64,000 nt of DNA, from NCBI GenBank assembly GCA_002298785.1, contig DBMR01000001.1:13644-77643 (forward strand), written 5' to 3'. The stretch's first letter is position 1; the number at the start of each line of letters is the position of its first letter. This DNA comes from Verrucomicrobia subdivision 3 bacterium UBA693 (GTDB taxonomy: Bacteria; Verrucomicrobiota; Verrucomicrobiia; Limisphaerales; UBA8199). Made by a program: the position numbers and the translations under genes. The notes under the pieces were generated by a model that had not been told where the DNA came from, did no database searches, and worked only from the letters and a program-made list of their open reading frames with translations. This document shows, one piece after another, positions 34,459-43,136 of this stretch.

Positions 34459-35784
34459 ATGAAGAAATCGACAAAAGAATTCTTTCCCGGCATCTCCAAA
34501 ATCCAATACGAGGGACCCAAAAGCAAAAACCCCCTGGCCTTTAAGCACTACAATCCTGATGAAGTGATCGACGGCAAGACCATGCGGGATCACCTGCGCT
34601 TTTCGGTGACCTACTGGCACACGATCCGCGGGCAGTTGGCGGATATGTTCGGCGTCGGCACTGCGATTCGTCCGTGGGAAGACGGCACCAATTCGATGAA
34701 GATGGCCGAAACACGCGTGAGAGTGGCCTTCGAATTCCTCGAGAAATTGGGAGCGCCTTTCTATGCCTTTCACGATCGCGACGTCGCGCCCGAAGGCAAA
34801 AACCTCGCCCAGACCAACCAGAACCTGGACAAAATCGCCAGGCTGCTGAAACAGGAGCAGCAACGCACCGGCGTGAAACTGCTTTGGGGCACCGCCTGCC
34901 TCTTCGTTCATCCGCGTTTCGTGCACGGAGCGGCGACAAGCTGCAATGCCGATGTCTTCGCCTACGCGGGTGCGCAGGTGAAGAAAGCCATCGAGGTCAC
35001 CCACGAACTCGGGGGCGAAGGCTATGTGTTTTGGGGCGGACGCGAAGGTTACAGCACCTTGCTGAACACCGACCTAAAGCGCGAAATGGATCACCTGGGC
35101 AAATTCCTCCACCTCGCGGTCGACCACAAAAAGGCCATTGGTTTCAAAGGCCAATTTTACATCGAGCCCAAACCCAAAGAACCCACCAAGCACCAATACG
35201 ACTCGGACGCGGCGGCGTGCTTGAATTTCCTGCGCGAGTACGACCTGCTGGGAGATTTCAAACTGAATCTCGAGACCAATCACGCCACGCTGGCCGGCCA
35301 CACCATGCAGCATGAGATGGAAGTCGCCATCGCCGCCGACGCCCTGGGCTCCATCGACGCCAACACCGGCGACCTCCTGCTGGGCTGGGACACCGACCAA
35401 TTCCCCACCAACGTCTATCTCACCACCGAGATCATGCTCTGTATCCAGTCCATGGGCGGCTTCACCACCGGCGGCACCAACTTCGATGCCAAAGTTCGCC
35501 GCGAAAGTTTCGATCCCACGGACCTGTTCCATGCGCACATCGGCGGCATGGACGCCTTCGCGCGCGGCATGAAGATCGCCGCCGCCATCAACCGGGATGG
35601 GCGCCTGGCCGAGTTTGTCAAACAGCGCTACAGCTCCTGGGACAGTGGCATCGGCGCCAGGATCGAGTCCGGCAAGGTCACACTGAAGGAACTCGAAACC
35701 TACATGCTCAAGAAGGGCGAAGCGGCCCCGAATACCAGCGGCCGCCAGGAAATGCTCGAGAACCTCATTAACGAGTTCATCTGA
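34459..35784 (+). CDS. xylA: Xylose isomerase
   Basis: 441 residues, the class II xylose isomerase length, from the ATG at 34459; an upstream in-frame start adds 37 residues unlike the family. Catalytic H105 and D108 lie in YAFHDRD, and K/E metal-site motifs appear in FKGQFYIEPKPKEPTKHQYD, LETNHATLAGHT, GWDTDQFPTN and GGTNFDAKVRR. It interconverts D-xylose and D-xylulose in the cytoplasm with Mg2+ or Mn2+. No xylulokinase is adjacent. A clean terminator follows the stop, so it is probably transcribed alone. Together with the GH10 and CE15-like enzymes it points to xylan use. Confidence 0.97.
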   Translation: MKKSTKEFFPGISKIQYEGPKSKNPLAFKHYNPDEVIDGKTMRDHLRFSVTYWHTIRGQLADMFGVGTAIRPWEDGTNSMKMAETRVRVAFEFLEKLGAPFYAFHDRDVAPEGKNLAQTNQNLDKIARLLKQEQQRTGVKLLWGTACLFVHPRFVHGAATSCNADVFAYAGAQVKKAIEVTHELGGEGYVFWGGREGYSTLLNTDLKREMDHLGKFLHLAVDHKKAIGFKGQFYIEPKPKEPTKHQYDSDAAACLNFLREYDLLGDFKLNLETNHATLAGHTMQHEMEVAIAADALGSIDANTGDLLLGWDTDQFPTNVYLTTEIMLCIQSMGGFTTGGTNFDAKVRRESFDPTDLFHAHIGGMDAFARGMKIAAAINRDGRLAEFVKQRYSSWDSGIGARIESGKVTLKELETYMLKKGEAAPNTSGRQEMLENLINEFI

Positions 35785-35819
35785 CGCCCGGCATCGAGTT
35801 GCAGTTCGAGTTTCACACC

Positions 35820-35856
35820 AGCTCCGTCGCGACCCCGCGGCGGAGCTTTTAGTTTT
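35820..35856 (+). terminator. Rho-independent terminator of xylA
   Basis: A 12-bp stem AGCTCCGTCGCG/CGCGGCGGAGCT (one G-T wobble) with a 4-nt loop is followed by TTTTAGTTTT, 35 bp after the xylA stop. Confidence 0.85.
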
Positions 35857-35998
35857 GCCCCCCCATGCTCTCGCGCCAGGGCAGGACCTCGCCCGGATTG
35901 CCAGGAATTATCCCGGTTGAAAGTCGGATTCGCCTGACCTAACGTGCGAGCACCGGCTGGTGGCGGGAATCCCCGCCGCCGGCTCAAGATCCGCCAAC

Positions 35999-36445
35999 AT
36001 GCGATTCAATGAATTAATGTCCATTTTGCAGGCGTCCGTCAGCCCGGTGATCCTGATCTCCGGGGTCGGCCTGCTGATCCTGTCGATGACCAACCGCTTT
36101 GGCCGCGTGCTGGATCGTTCGCGGCAGCTCGGTGACGCGCTGCGCTCGGCGGCCGATACCGAGCGAGACCGGCTGCAAGGCCAACTGCAAATACTTTTCC
36201 GTCGCGGCCGCCTGCTGCGCCTGGCCATCACGTTCGCCACCGTCAGCGTCTTGCTGGCGGCGCTGCTCGTCATCGCGTCCTTTCTCATTGCCTTTCTGCA
36301 CGTCGAATTCGTGCTGGTCAGCGCCTCCCTGTTCATCACGTGCATGGTGTCGCTTATTCTCTCGCTGCTGGCCTTTCTCCTGGATATCAACCTCTCGTTG
36401 TCCGCCTTGAAGCTCGAACTCGAGCGCCCGAACGACCGGGATTAA
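35999..36445 (+). CDS. DUF2721 membrane protein
   Basis: 148 residues from the ATG at 35999. Three transmembrane segments (about 14-30, 75-100 and 104-130) are present, with the DUF2721 signature SPVILISGVGLLILSMTNRFGRV followed by a charged helix, RSRQLGDALRSA. The family is of unknown function and is widespread in bacteria as a small inner-membrane protein. The longer frame starting 13 codons upstream adds a Pro/Gly-rich leader and is not preferred. It lies between xylA and the secreted EEP gene on the same strand. Confidence 0.82.
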   Translation: MRFNELMSILQASVSPVILISGVGLLILSMTNRFGRVLDRSRQLGDALRSAADTERDRLQGQLQILFRRGRLLRLAITFATVSVLLAALLVIASFLIAFLHVEFVLVSASLFITCMVSLILSLLAFLLDINLSLSALKLELERPNDRD

Positions 36446-36560
36446 ACCAACCGCACCGCTCCCGCCGGCCCGCTTCCCCTCCGCGTAATTCAATTTACAT
36501 CCAGAACGCGGCTGCCGATGATACTATTGCCCGCGCCCTGAACCAGGGAACGGGCAAATC

Positions 36561-37730
36561 GTGCGATTACTTTTAACATTATGGGCCTGGTATTGCCTCG
36601 GCCTGGCGGGCCTCGACCACGCCCGCGCTCAAGACGCGGTGCCGTCACCTCTCGCGGGCTACCCCAACTTTTCCGTGGTGACCTACAACGCAAAAGGCAA
36701 CGGCAGCACGGATTGGTCCACCAACTCGGCACAGGTCCGGGCCATTGGCCGGCAACTGGCTTTTCTGCTGCCGGACGTCATCGCGTTCAATGAGATCCCG
36801 AACAATCAGTGGTATCTCATGACCAATTTTGTGGCGGCTTATCTTCCGGGCTATTTCCTGGCGGTTAGTCCTGGCACGGACGGCTATATTCGCAACGCGG
36901 TGGCGAGTAGCTGGCCGCTGCTGGCTTCCCGCAGCCTGCTGGCGGGCTCCGATCTCAATCCCTTCGGCTACAACGGCCGCTTTACCCGGGACCTTTTCCA
37001 GGCGCAACTGGCCGTCACCAATTTCCCACAACCGCTGAACATCTTCGTCGGCCACTTCAAAGCCACCACCAGCACGCCGGTCGATGACGCCCTTAAACGA
37101 GGCGCCGAAGCCAGGTCGGTTTCGAATTTTCTGGTCACCGCCTTCTTAAAAACGAACGCCTTGCAGCCGTACCTGCTCTGCGGCGATCTCAATGAGGATG
37201 TGCTCCGTCCCGAGACCAACCGCTATACCAGCGCGCTGCCGATCCAGACCCTCGTCAGCGCCCCCACCGGCTTGCGGCTCACCACCCCGATCAATCCTTA
37301 CACCAGGCAGGATTTTACGCTGTCGATCCGCACCACGCTCAATGTGCGGTTCGATTACGCGCTGCCTTGCGCGCTGCTGTCCTCCAACGTGATCGCCAGC
37401 CAGGTCTTCCGCACCGATCTCCTGACCAACCGCCCCGCAACCCTGCTGGCCGGTGATTCCGCCACCGGATCGGATCATTTGCCCGTCATGCTGGTCTTCA
37501 GCCATCCTTACGCCCAACCCTTCCGCCTTCTCTCGCTCGCCCACGACGCCGCCCGAACACACCTCGAGTGGGAATCGATCCCGGGCCAATATTACCGCGT
37601 GGAAAGTTCCGCCGATCTCGCCCAATGGTCCATCCTCCAAAACCGGCACCTCGCCTCCACTTACCGCACCGCCTGGGAAACCAACCTGCCGGCGGAGGCC
37701 GCCTTTTTCCGCGTATTGGTTGATCCCTGA
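36561..37730 (+). CDS. Secreted endonuclease/exonuclease/phosphatase-family protein
   Basis: 389 residues from a GTG at 36561; no ATG lies nearby and AGGGA is about 12 bp upstream. A signal peptide (1-23, DHARA-QD) is followed by an EEP domain (~35-310): SVVTYNAK, metal-binding Glu in IAFNEIP, VGHFKATT, GDLNED and the catalytic SDHLPV. The last ~75 residues have YYRVESSADLAQWS, a short beta module seen on many secreted Verrucomicrobiota proteins. It could be an extracellular nuclease or a phosphodiesterase. The family alone does not fix the substrate. Confidence 0.82.
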   Translation: MRLLLTLWAWYCLGLAGLDHARAQDAVPSPLAGYPNFSVVTYNAKGNGSTDWSTNSAQVRAIGRQLAFLLPDVIAFNEIPNNQWYLMTNFVAAYLPGYFLAVSPGTDGYIRNAVASSWPLLASRSLLAGSDLNPFGYNGRFTRDLFQAQLAVTNFPQPLNIFVGHFKATTSTPVDDALKRGAEARSVSNFLVTAFLKTNALQPYLLCGDLNEDVLRPETNRYTSALPIQTLVSAPTGLRLTTPINPYTRQDFTLSIRTTLNVRFDYALPCALLSSNVIASQVFRTDLLTNRPATLLAGDSATGSDHLPVMLVFSHPYAQPFRLLSLAHDAARTHLEWESIPGQYYRVESSADLAQWSILQNRHLASTYRTAWETNLPAEAAFFRVLVDP

Positions 37731-37773
37731 CTGAAACTCGGACGAATCCACCCCGGCTGTAAACTTGGGGGCC

Positions 37774-37809
37774 GAAAAAAACAAACCAGCGCCAAACAGG
37801 CCGCTGGTT
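37774..37809 (-). terminator. Rho-independent terminator of infC
   Basis: On the minus strand AACCAGCG/CGCTGGTT (37802-37809 with 37784-37791) is an 8-bp stem followed by TGTTTTTTTC. It lies about 190 bp past the infC stop, and there is no T tract on the other strand. Confidence 0.75.
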
Positions 37810-37995
37810 GCAGGGTTAGTACGAAAGAGAAAACCGAGTGGCGCCGCGCGCCCCGCTTACCTTCCACCCTGTGCGTCGGGTAAGCTGATTATATGATGAA
37901 CATCATTTCAAAAAAGACAATCCGATAAAGTACGGACGCATCCTCCCGGATAACACGTAGTAAATTGCGCCTCGCGGGAAGACCGCGGAACCGAC

Positions 37996-38772
37996 TCAAC
38001 CCGGCTTGATCTCCATCTGCGCAAAAGGATTGTTGGTAAAACCGCGCTCTGGACTGGCCGCTTCCGTGGCCGCTGGAAGTCCACGCGCACCCCGATCAAT
38101 CGCCACCGGACGATTGGACACCGCAGGTTGATTTACCTCGGCTTCGTCCGCTTCGTCGTTCTCCGCGTGATTGCCGCCGGAGGCCGGCGCGGCGGATTCG
38201 GTCTGCCGCGGGTTCTTGGCGCGCTTGTTGCGTGGCAGCGGACTGATCATGAGCGTGATGCCGCGTCCGACCAATTTGGGCTGGAAGTCGGGTTGCCCGT
38301 AGGGCGCGACTTCGGTGATAAACTTTTTGATCACCTGGAATCCAAATTCCGTGTGCGCCATTTCGCGGCCGCGGAATTTGAGCGTGATCTTGACCTTCAT
38401 GTCTTCGCAGAGGAAGTCGACCCCGTGCTGAATTTTGACCGAGAGATCGTGCGGATCGATTTTGGGGCTGAGCTGGACTTCCTTGACGCGGTTGGCGTGC
38501 TGATGCTTCTTGGATTCCTTTTCCCGCTTGGCCTGCTCGTACCGGAACTTGCCGAAATCGACGAGGCGACAGACCGGCGGGGTGGCGTTGGGAGCGATCT
38601 CCACCAGGTCCACACCGTTCTCGCGCGCCGCCTTGAGAGCATCGCCCAAGGACAGGACACCCAGTTGCTTGCCATCCACGCCGATCACCCGCACTTCGCG
38701 GGCACGAATCTTCCCGTTAAGCCTGACAAGCGAGGAAGGAGAAGAAGGACGTGCAGGAAAAGGGCGACTCAA
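37996..38772 (-). CDS. infC: Translation initiation factor IF-3
   Basis: 258 residues. Both IF-3 domains are present: RLNGKIRAREVRVIG and DLVEIAPNATPPVCRLVDFGKFRYEQ in the N-domain, the basic helix RKEKESKKHQHANRVKEVQLSPKIDPHDL as linker, and FRGREMAH, GRGITLMISPLP in the C-domain. The frame opens only at a TTG (38772), 4 nt after GGTGAGGG; IF-3 genes commonly use rare start codons for autoregulation. Residues 181-258 form an acidic, low-complexity tail beyond the usual ~180-residue protein. The usual downstream partners rpmI and rplT are absent: a terminator and a convergent gene follow instead. Confidence 0.95.
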   Translation of the reverse strand: MSRPFPARPSSPSSLVRLNGKIRAREVRVIGVDGKQLGVLSLGDALKAARENGVDLVEIAPNATPPVCRLVDFGKFRYEQAKREKESKKHQHANRVKEVQLSPKIDPHDLSVKIQHGVDFLCEDMKVKITLKFRGREMAHTEFGFQVIKKFITEVAPYGQPDFQPKLVGRGITLMISPLPRNKRAKNPRQTESAAPASGGNHAENDEADEAEVNQPAVSNRPVAIDRGARGLPAATEAASPERGFTNNPFAQMEIKPG

Positions 38773-38861
38773 GACACCCTCACCGGTTGAAGCTCATTCA
38801 TGCAGTATTCTATAGAGCATACAGGCACCACAGTGCCAAAGCATCATTGACTACGGTCAGC

Positions 38862-38889
38862 ACTATAATTGCAACTGCTGCTAATGCAA
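38862..38889 (-). promoter_or_regulatory. Possible infC promoter
   Basis: On the minus strand TTGCAT (38884-38889), a 16-bp spacer and TATAGT (38862-38867) lie between recA and infC. The predicted leader of about 80 nt contains a small hairpin GGCAC/GTGCC. This is a motif match only. Confidence 0.35.
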
Positions 38890-38927
38890 GCAAAAAATCG
38901 CGACCCAGCCACCCCAAAAACCAACGA

Positions 38928-38983
38928 GCGGATTGGCCCTGAACGAGCCAATCCGCCGTGGAACCGGGTGGTAAATACCACCC
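38928..38983 (-). terminator. Twin hairpins ending the recA transcript
   Basis: Reading the minus strand from recA, a GGGTGG/CCACCC hairpin (38966-38983) comes first. A perfect 10-bp stem GCGGATTGGC/GCCAATCCGC (38928-38937 with 38947-38956) follows, then GTTGGTTTTTGGGG. Confidence 0.7.
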
Positions 38984-38993
38984 TGACAATCAT

Positions 38994-40103
38994 TTACGCC
39001 GCCGCTGGCGCTTCCGCGCGCTTCGCCATGATGGCTTCGACTATCTTGGAAGCCAGGGCCGGATTCTCCACCATCGCCTTTTGCGCCGCGTCCTTGCCCT
39101 GCCCGATCAACTCGCCGTTGAACTGGAGCCATGCCCCCTTCTTATCCACCACCCCGGCCTCGATCCCGACATCCAGGATGCTGCCTTCTTTGTTAATGCC
39201 GTGATTGTAGATAATGTCGAATTCCGCCTCGGCAAACGGAGGAGCCACCTTGTTCTTCACGATTTTAACTTTGACGTGATTCCCCACCGCGTTACCGGCC
39301 GCGTCTTTCAAAGTGTCTTTGCGGCGGATGTCCATCCGCACGCTCGCGTAGAACTTCAGGGCTTTGCCGCCCGGCGTGGTTTCCGGATTACCAAACATGA
39401 CGCCAACCTTCTCGCGCATCTGGTTGGTAAATACGCAGGTGGTTTTGGCCTTGGCCAGGATCGCCGTAAGCTTTCGCAGCGCCTGGCTCATCAAACGCGC
39501 TTGCATGCCCATGGTGGCCATCCCCATTTCACCCTCGAGCTCCGCTTTGGGCACCAGCGCCGCCACCGAATCCACAACGATCACATCCAGGGCGTTCGAG
39601 CGCGCCAAAGTCTCGCAGATCGACAGCGCCTCTTCGCCGCTGTCAGGCTGGGAAACCAGCAGGTCTTCCAAATTCACTCCCAACTTCTTTGCGTAAGCCG
39701 GATCCAGCGCGTGTTCCGCGTCGATAAACGCCGCCAGGCCTCCGGCCCTTTGCGCACTGGCAATGACATGCAACATGAGCGTGGTCTTGCCGGAAGATTC
39801 AGGACCAAAGATCTCCACCACCCGACCCCGGGGAACCCCGCCCACTCCCAGCGCAAGGTCCACCGCCAGCGCCCCAGTCGGAATAACTTCGATCTTCCGC
39901 AAGGCGTGAGCGTCTCCCAGGCGCATGATACTACCTTCACCGTAGGTCTTGGTGATGGTGGAAATCGCGGAATCCAACTCGCGCTGGCGCGCGGCGGCAA
40001 CCTTGGCCGCCTCCGCGGTTTTGGTCTCGGCCGCTTTATCGGCAGACTTCTCAATCTTCTCCGGCTTCTCGGTTTTCTCTGGTTTTTCAGCTTTCGGCGG
40101 CAT
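38994..40103 (-). CDS. recA: Recombinase RecA
   Basis: 369 residues from the ATG at 40103. A Lys/Glu/Pro/Ala-rich leader (1-38) precedes the core, which opens with RQRELDSAISTITKTYGEGSIMRLG. Walker A GPESSGKT is at 100-107. IVVDSVAALVPKAELEGEMG holds Walker B and the start of loop L1, and FTNQMREKVGVMFGNPETTPGG is loop L2. The C-terminus ends in AKRAEAPAAA and lacks the acidic tail seen in E. coli RecA. It catalyses homologous pairing and stimulates LexA-type self-cleavage. No recX or lexA is adjacent. Twin hairpins follow the stop, so infC is probably transcribed separately. Confidence 0.98.
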   Translation of the reverse strand: MPPKAEKPEKTEKPEKIEKSADKAAETKTAEAAKVAAARQRELDSAISTITKTYGEGSIMRLGDAHALRKIEVIPTGALAVDLALGVGGVPRGRVVEIFGPESSGKTTLMLHVIASAQRAGGLAAFIDAEHALDPAYAKKLGVNLEDLLVSQPDSGEEALSICETLARSNALDVIVVDSVAALVPKAELEGEMGMATMGMQARLMSQALRKLTAILAKAKTTCVFTNQMREKVGVMFGNPETTPGGKALKFYASVRMDIRRKDTLKDAAGNAVGNHVKVKIVKNKVAPPFAEAEFDIIYNHGINKEGSILDVGIEAGVVDKKGAWLQFNGELIGQGKDAAQKAMVENPALASKIVEAIMAKRAEAPAAA

Positions 40104-40352
40104 GTTCGTAATTTTCAATTCTCGGTTACCTGGCAATTGTGTGTCGAGCATACCAAGACTGGCCGTGGCGAAAAGTCTGTTTTCCGACTTTGGCACGCTT
40201 GAAATGGTCGTCAGCATGGCCCCAGTCTACCTCCCCGGGTGGGACAAAGAGTGTCTGACCAAAAAAAATCTACCGAACCGCCCCACAAAGGAACGGCGGC
40301 TCAAACCTCGCGTCGATTCAACTCAGTAATCGCACTGACGCCGGAGTGCGGC

Positions 40353-41717
40353 TCAATACTCGCGATCCTTCTTCACCCCGGGTTCGGGCTGCGGATACGC
40401 ACCGTTGGCATCCGCGCGAACCGGCGCCGGCGATTGGTCCGTGAATTTGTCGACGTCTGGAGCGAATTCGTGCGGACATTCCAGCATCTCGTCGTAGGTG
40501 ATCACCTGCCCGGTGTGCGCCGCCATACGCCCCATGGAGGTCACGAGGCTCGCAATGGCGCCGCGCTTGGCTTCATTGTACGGCTTGTCCTCCCGGATCG
40601 CCTGCACCAGGTCGTCCCACTCGAGTTGATACGGATTCGGTTCCGGCTGGGGAAACGCCCAGGTCATGTCCGCCCGCGTGAAGTTGTGTCCCTTGAAGGT
40701 GCGGCAACGTCCCGGGGTATGCACGGCCGTCGAGATGATGGCGGCCCCTTTGGTTCCGTGCCCGTAACTGGCGAACTCATCGTGACACCCGGTCTCCGCC
40801 CGCCCGGTGAAAAGCAGCTTGGTGCCATCCGGATAGGTGTATTCCACCGAGTAATTATCAAAATTTTGATCGACGGAATCGCCCCGGAAATTTCGCCCGC
40901 CGTTGGCATGCGCTTTGACCGGCCACGCACCTTTCATCCAGCAGCACTCGTCGATCTGGTGGATGTTGTAATCGCTGAACAAGCCGCCGCTGGCCCACAA
41001 GAAAGCGTGGAAAGAGCGTATTTGGTGCAGGAGTTCGCTGGTGTCGGCCGAGGGTCGCCGTGCCGTGCCCGAGCGGGCGCCGAGGCGGCAGGCCTGCAAC
41101 ATCACCAGGTCCCCGATTTCGCCGTCTTGAATGCGCTTCAACAATTCCTGACGCGCTTTGCAGTGCCGCACCATGAGGCCCACGCCGACTTTAAGGTTCT
41201 TCTTCTCGGATTCCTCGGCCAGTGCCAGCAGCTTCTTCGTGGTCGGAGCGTCCACCGTGATGGGCTTCTCCATGAAAACGTGCAGTCCCTTTTTGATCGC
41301 GTAGCCGAAATGCACCCAGCGAAAGGCCGGAGGTGTGGCAAAGATCGCGATATCACCCGGTTTGAGGCAATCCAGGGCTTTTTGATAACCGTCGAATCCG
41401 AGAAAACGGCGTTCCGGTGGAACATCCATGCGTTCCCCTACCTGCCGCTTCAAGTTCTCATAGCTGCTATTCAGCTTGTTGGAAAAAACATCCGCCATGG
41501 CCACTAATTTGATCGGGCCGCCCTTGGTGCTGAGGGCCTGCTCGGCGGCGCCGGTGCCACGCCCGCCGCAACCGACTAGCGCCACTTGGATCAGGTCGGA
41601 TCCTGCCGCATGCACGCGCGGCAAGGCGATGCCCGCCAAAGCCGAGGCCGCAGCCAGCCGAGTGGAGGTAATGAGAAATTCGCGACGCGAAGATTGGGAA
41701 CGAATGGATTGGCTCAT
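40353..41717 (-). CDS. Tat-exported Gfo/Idh/MocA oxidoreductase
   Basis: 454 residues. A Tat signal SSRREFLITSTRLAAASALAG (9-29) is followed by a Rossmann fold with VALVGCGGRGTGAAEQAL (45-62). ADVF follows, then the family motif EKPITVD near residue 150 with its catalytic-region Lys, and a C-terminal sheet domain. The exported Gfo/Idh proteins of this phylum bind NAD(P) tightly and probably oxidise or rearrange sugars and glycosides. It lies upstream of recA and downstream of the AGE epimerase on the same strand, with 39 bp to the latter; the sugar-related pair may be cotranscribed. Confidence 0.9.
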   Translation of the reverse strand: MSQSIRSQSSRREFLITSTRLAAASALAGIALPRVHAAGSDLIQVALVGCGGRGTGAAEQALSTKGGPIKLVAMADVFSNKLNSSYENLKRQVGERMDVPPERRFLGFDGYQKALDCLKPGDIAIFATPPAFRWVHFGYAIKKGLHVFMEKPITVDAPTTKKLLALAEESEKKNLKVGVGLMVRHCKARQELLKRIQDGEIGDLVMLQACRLGARSGTARRPSADTSELLHQIRSFHAFLWASGGLFSDYNIHQIDECCWMKGAWPVKAHANGGRNFRGDSVDQNFDNYSVEYTYPDGTKLLFTGRAETGCHDEFASYGHGTKGAAIISTAVHTPGRCRTFKGHNFTRADMTWAFPQPEPNPYQLEWDDLVQAIREDKPYNEAKRGAIASLVTSMGRMAAHTGQVITYDEMLECPHEFAPDVDKFTDQSPAPVRADANGAYPQPEPGVKKDREY

Positions 41718-41756
41718 GGCGCCATCATCACCCTACCGCGGCGTGGGCGTCAAAGG

Positions 41757-43046
41757 TTATTTGACAGTTTTGCCGGCCTCGCTCGGGACCCGCTGCGGGA
41801 AGGCTTCGATGAATTTCACCAACCCGCGTACATCATGATAATTGGCTTTCCAATTGTGGGCCTTAGACGGCACTTTGGGAGCCCCTGTGGCCGTCACTGT
41901 ATCCCACCAGATTCCATCCTTGGGACTGGCCTGGTATTTTTGGATAAACTCGACCTGGCTACCCAGCACCCGCAAGTATTCGGGTTTGGGTTGGTGCCGC
42001 ACCGCATCGCTCAATGCCGCCAGCATCTCCGCCTGCACCCACCAGACTTTATCCGTGTTGCCGGCGGGCTCATTACCGACACCACGGTTGTACGTTCCAC
42101 CCAACTGATGGTCGTAACCGTGCGCCAGCGCATGGTCGAGGTGCGCTTCGAAATGGTCCCAGGCCGGGGTGCGGCCGAGCGCCTGCTGAGCGCGAATCAT
42201 CAGCCACGCAAATTCCACGTTGTGACCATAGGACAGTCCCGCGCTAGCCGGGTCGGTCACCGGCTTCCAATCGCGCTGTCGGTGAAACGCGGCTTGCGCC
42301 GGGTCTTTTGGATAAAAATAGCGCATGTTCAGTTCCAGGGATTCCTCGAGCGCCTGACCTACCGCACGATCATGGGTTACGAGATACAGCTCGGTAAAAG
42401 CCTCCATCAAATGCAGGTGCGTGTTGGCGCTTTTGTAACCCGCCACTTCCACCTGCTGGTTGGCGTCCGGCTTCAGGACGGGTGTCCAGTCGCGCTCGAA
42501 GTGCTCGATCCAGCCGCCATTGGCCGGATCATGAGCGTGGTGTTGCAGGTCCTGGAACAGTTTCATCGCGGCTTTCAATGGCGCCGGATCGCCGCTCGCC
42601 CGGTGGTATTCCACCAAACCGTAAATCACGAAGGATTCACCGTAAACGATCTTGCGTTGATTTGTGGCCTTTCCCTGCCGATCGGTCGTCCAGTAATAGC
42701 CACCTTGCTCACTGTCCCGAAAATGCTTTTCCAAAAACTCATACCCCTGCCGCGCCGCCTGCAAGTATTCCCGCTTTTCACCCCCCAACCGCTTCAGATG
42801 CGCGTGTGAGAATCCCCAAATCATCCGAGCCTGGCTGACGATCTGCTTTTCCTTTGCGCGATTGACCTCCGGAGGATCGGCGAGGAGAAACCCACCCTCC
42901 TCTCGGTCGACTGCAGTCTCGAGCCAGTAGGGCAAAACCGACTGGCTGAGTTGCTTTTGAAAGTCGGCCGAGTAGTCCGTCAGTTCCCTGGCCGTTGCCG
43001 CGGCGTAACCATGGCCGGCGAGCACTAAAGTGAGGAGCAAGCGCAT
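41757..43046 (-). CDS. AGE-family sugar epimerase (exported)
   Basis: 429 residues from the ATG at 43046. A longer frame reaching 43859 has no homology in its first 271 codons and is antisense to the next gene. The start gives a short signal (MRLLLTLVLAGHGYAAATA). The body is an alpha6/alpha6 barrel of the N-acylglucosamine 2-epimerase/cellobiose 2-epimerase type: ARMIWGFSHAH, GGYYWTTDRQG, KSANTHLHLMEAFTELY, GLSYGHNVEFAWLM and WWVQAEML contain the usual catalytic His and binding residues. It epimerises a free sugar such as cellobiose, mannose or N-acylglucosamine. The exported location is unusual but matches the neighbouring Gfo/Idh protein. Confidence 0.87.
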   Translation of the reverse strand: MRLLLTLVLAGHGYAAATARELTDYSADFQKQLSQSVLPYWLETAVDREEGGFLLADPPEVNRAKEKQIVSQARMIWGFSHAHLKRLGGEKREYLQAARQGYEFLEKHFRDSEQGGYYWTTDRQGKATNQRKIVYGESFVIYGLVEYHRASGDPAPLKAAMKLFQDLQHHAHDPANGGWIEHFERDWTPVLKPDANQQVEVAGYKSANTHLHLMEAFTELYLVTHDRAVGQALEESLELNMRYFYPKDPAQAAFHRQRDWKPVTDPASAGLSYGHNVEFAWLMIRAQQALGRTPAWDHFEAHLDHALAHGYDHQLGGTYNRGVGNEPAGNTDKVWWVQAEMLAALSDAVRHQPKPEYLRVLGSQVEFIQKYQASPKDGIWWDTVTATGAPKVPSKAHNWKANYHDVRGLVKFIEAFPQRVPSEAGKTVK

Positions 43047-43100
43047 GGAGGAAAGGTTGTCACCCCACTGTCTCCTTATCAAGGGGGCAGTTCTCACTTT

Positions 43101-43120
43101 CAATAGTGAGGACTGACACC
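43101..43120. repeat. Third copy of the TGAGGACTGA dispersed repeat
   Basis: TGAGGACTGA at 43107-43116 repeats the core of the two copies near 21.4 kb. It overlaps a CTCACT/AGTGAG hairpin starting at about 43093. It lies in the 90-bp gap between the divergent AGE epimerase and dehydrogenase genes. Confidence 0.4.
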
Positions 43121-43136
43121 TTAAGATGCGGCCCGG

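Noticed and set aside
38958..40202. 414-codon plus-strand frame over recA
   Set aside because: Antisense shadow; recA is unambiguous.
40239..42809. Long plus-strand frames over the Gfo/Idh and AGE genes
   Set aside because: Shadows in GC-rich coding DNA; the minus-strand proteins have family motifs and signal peptides.
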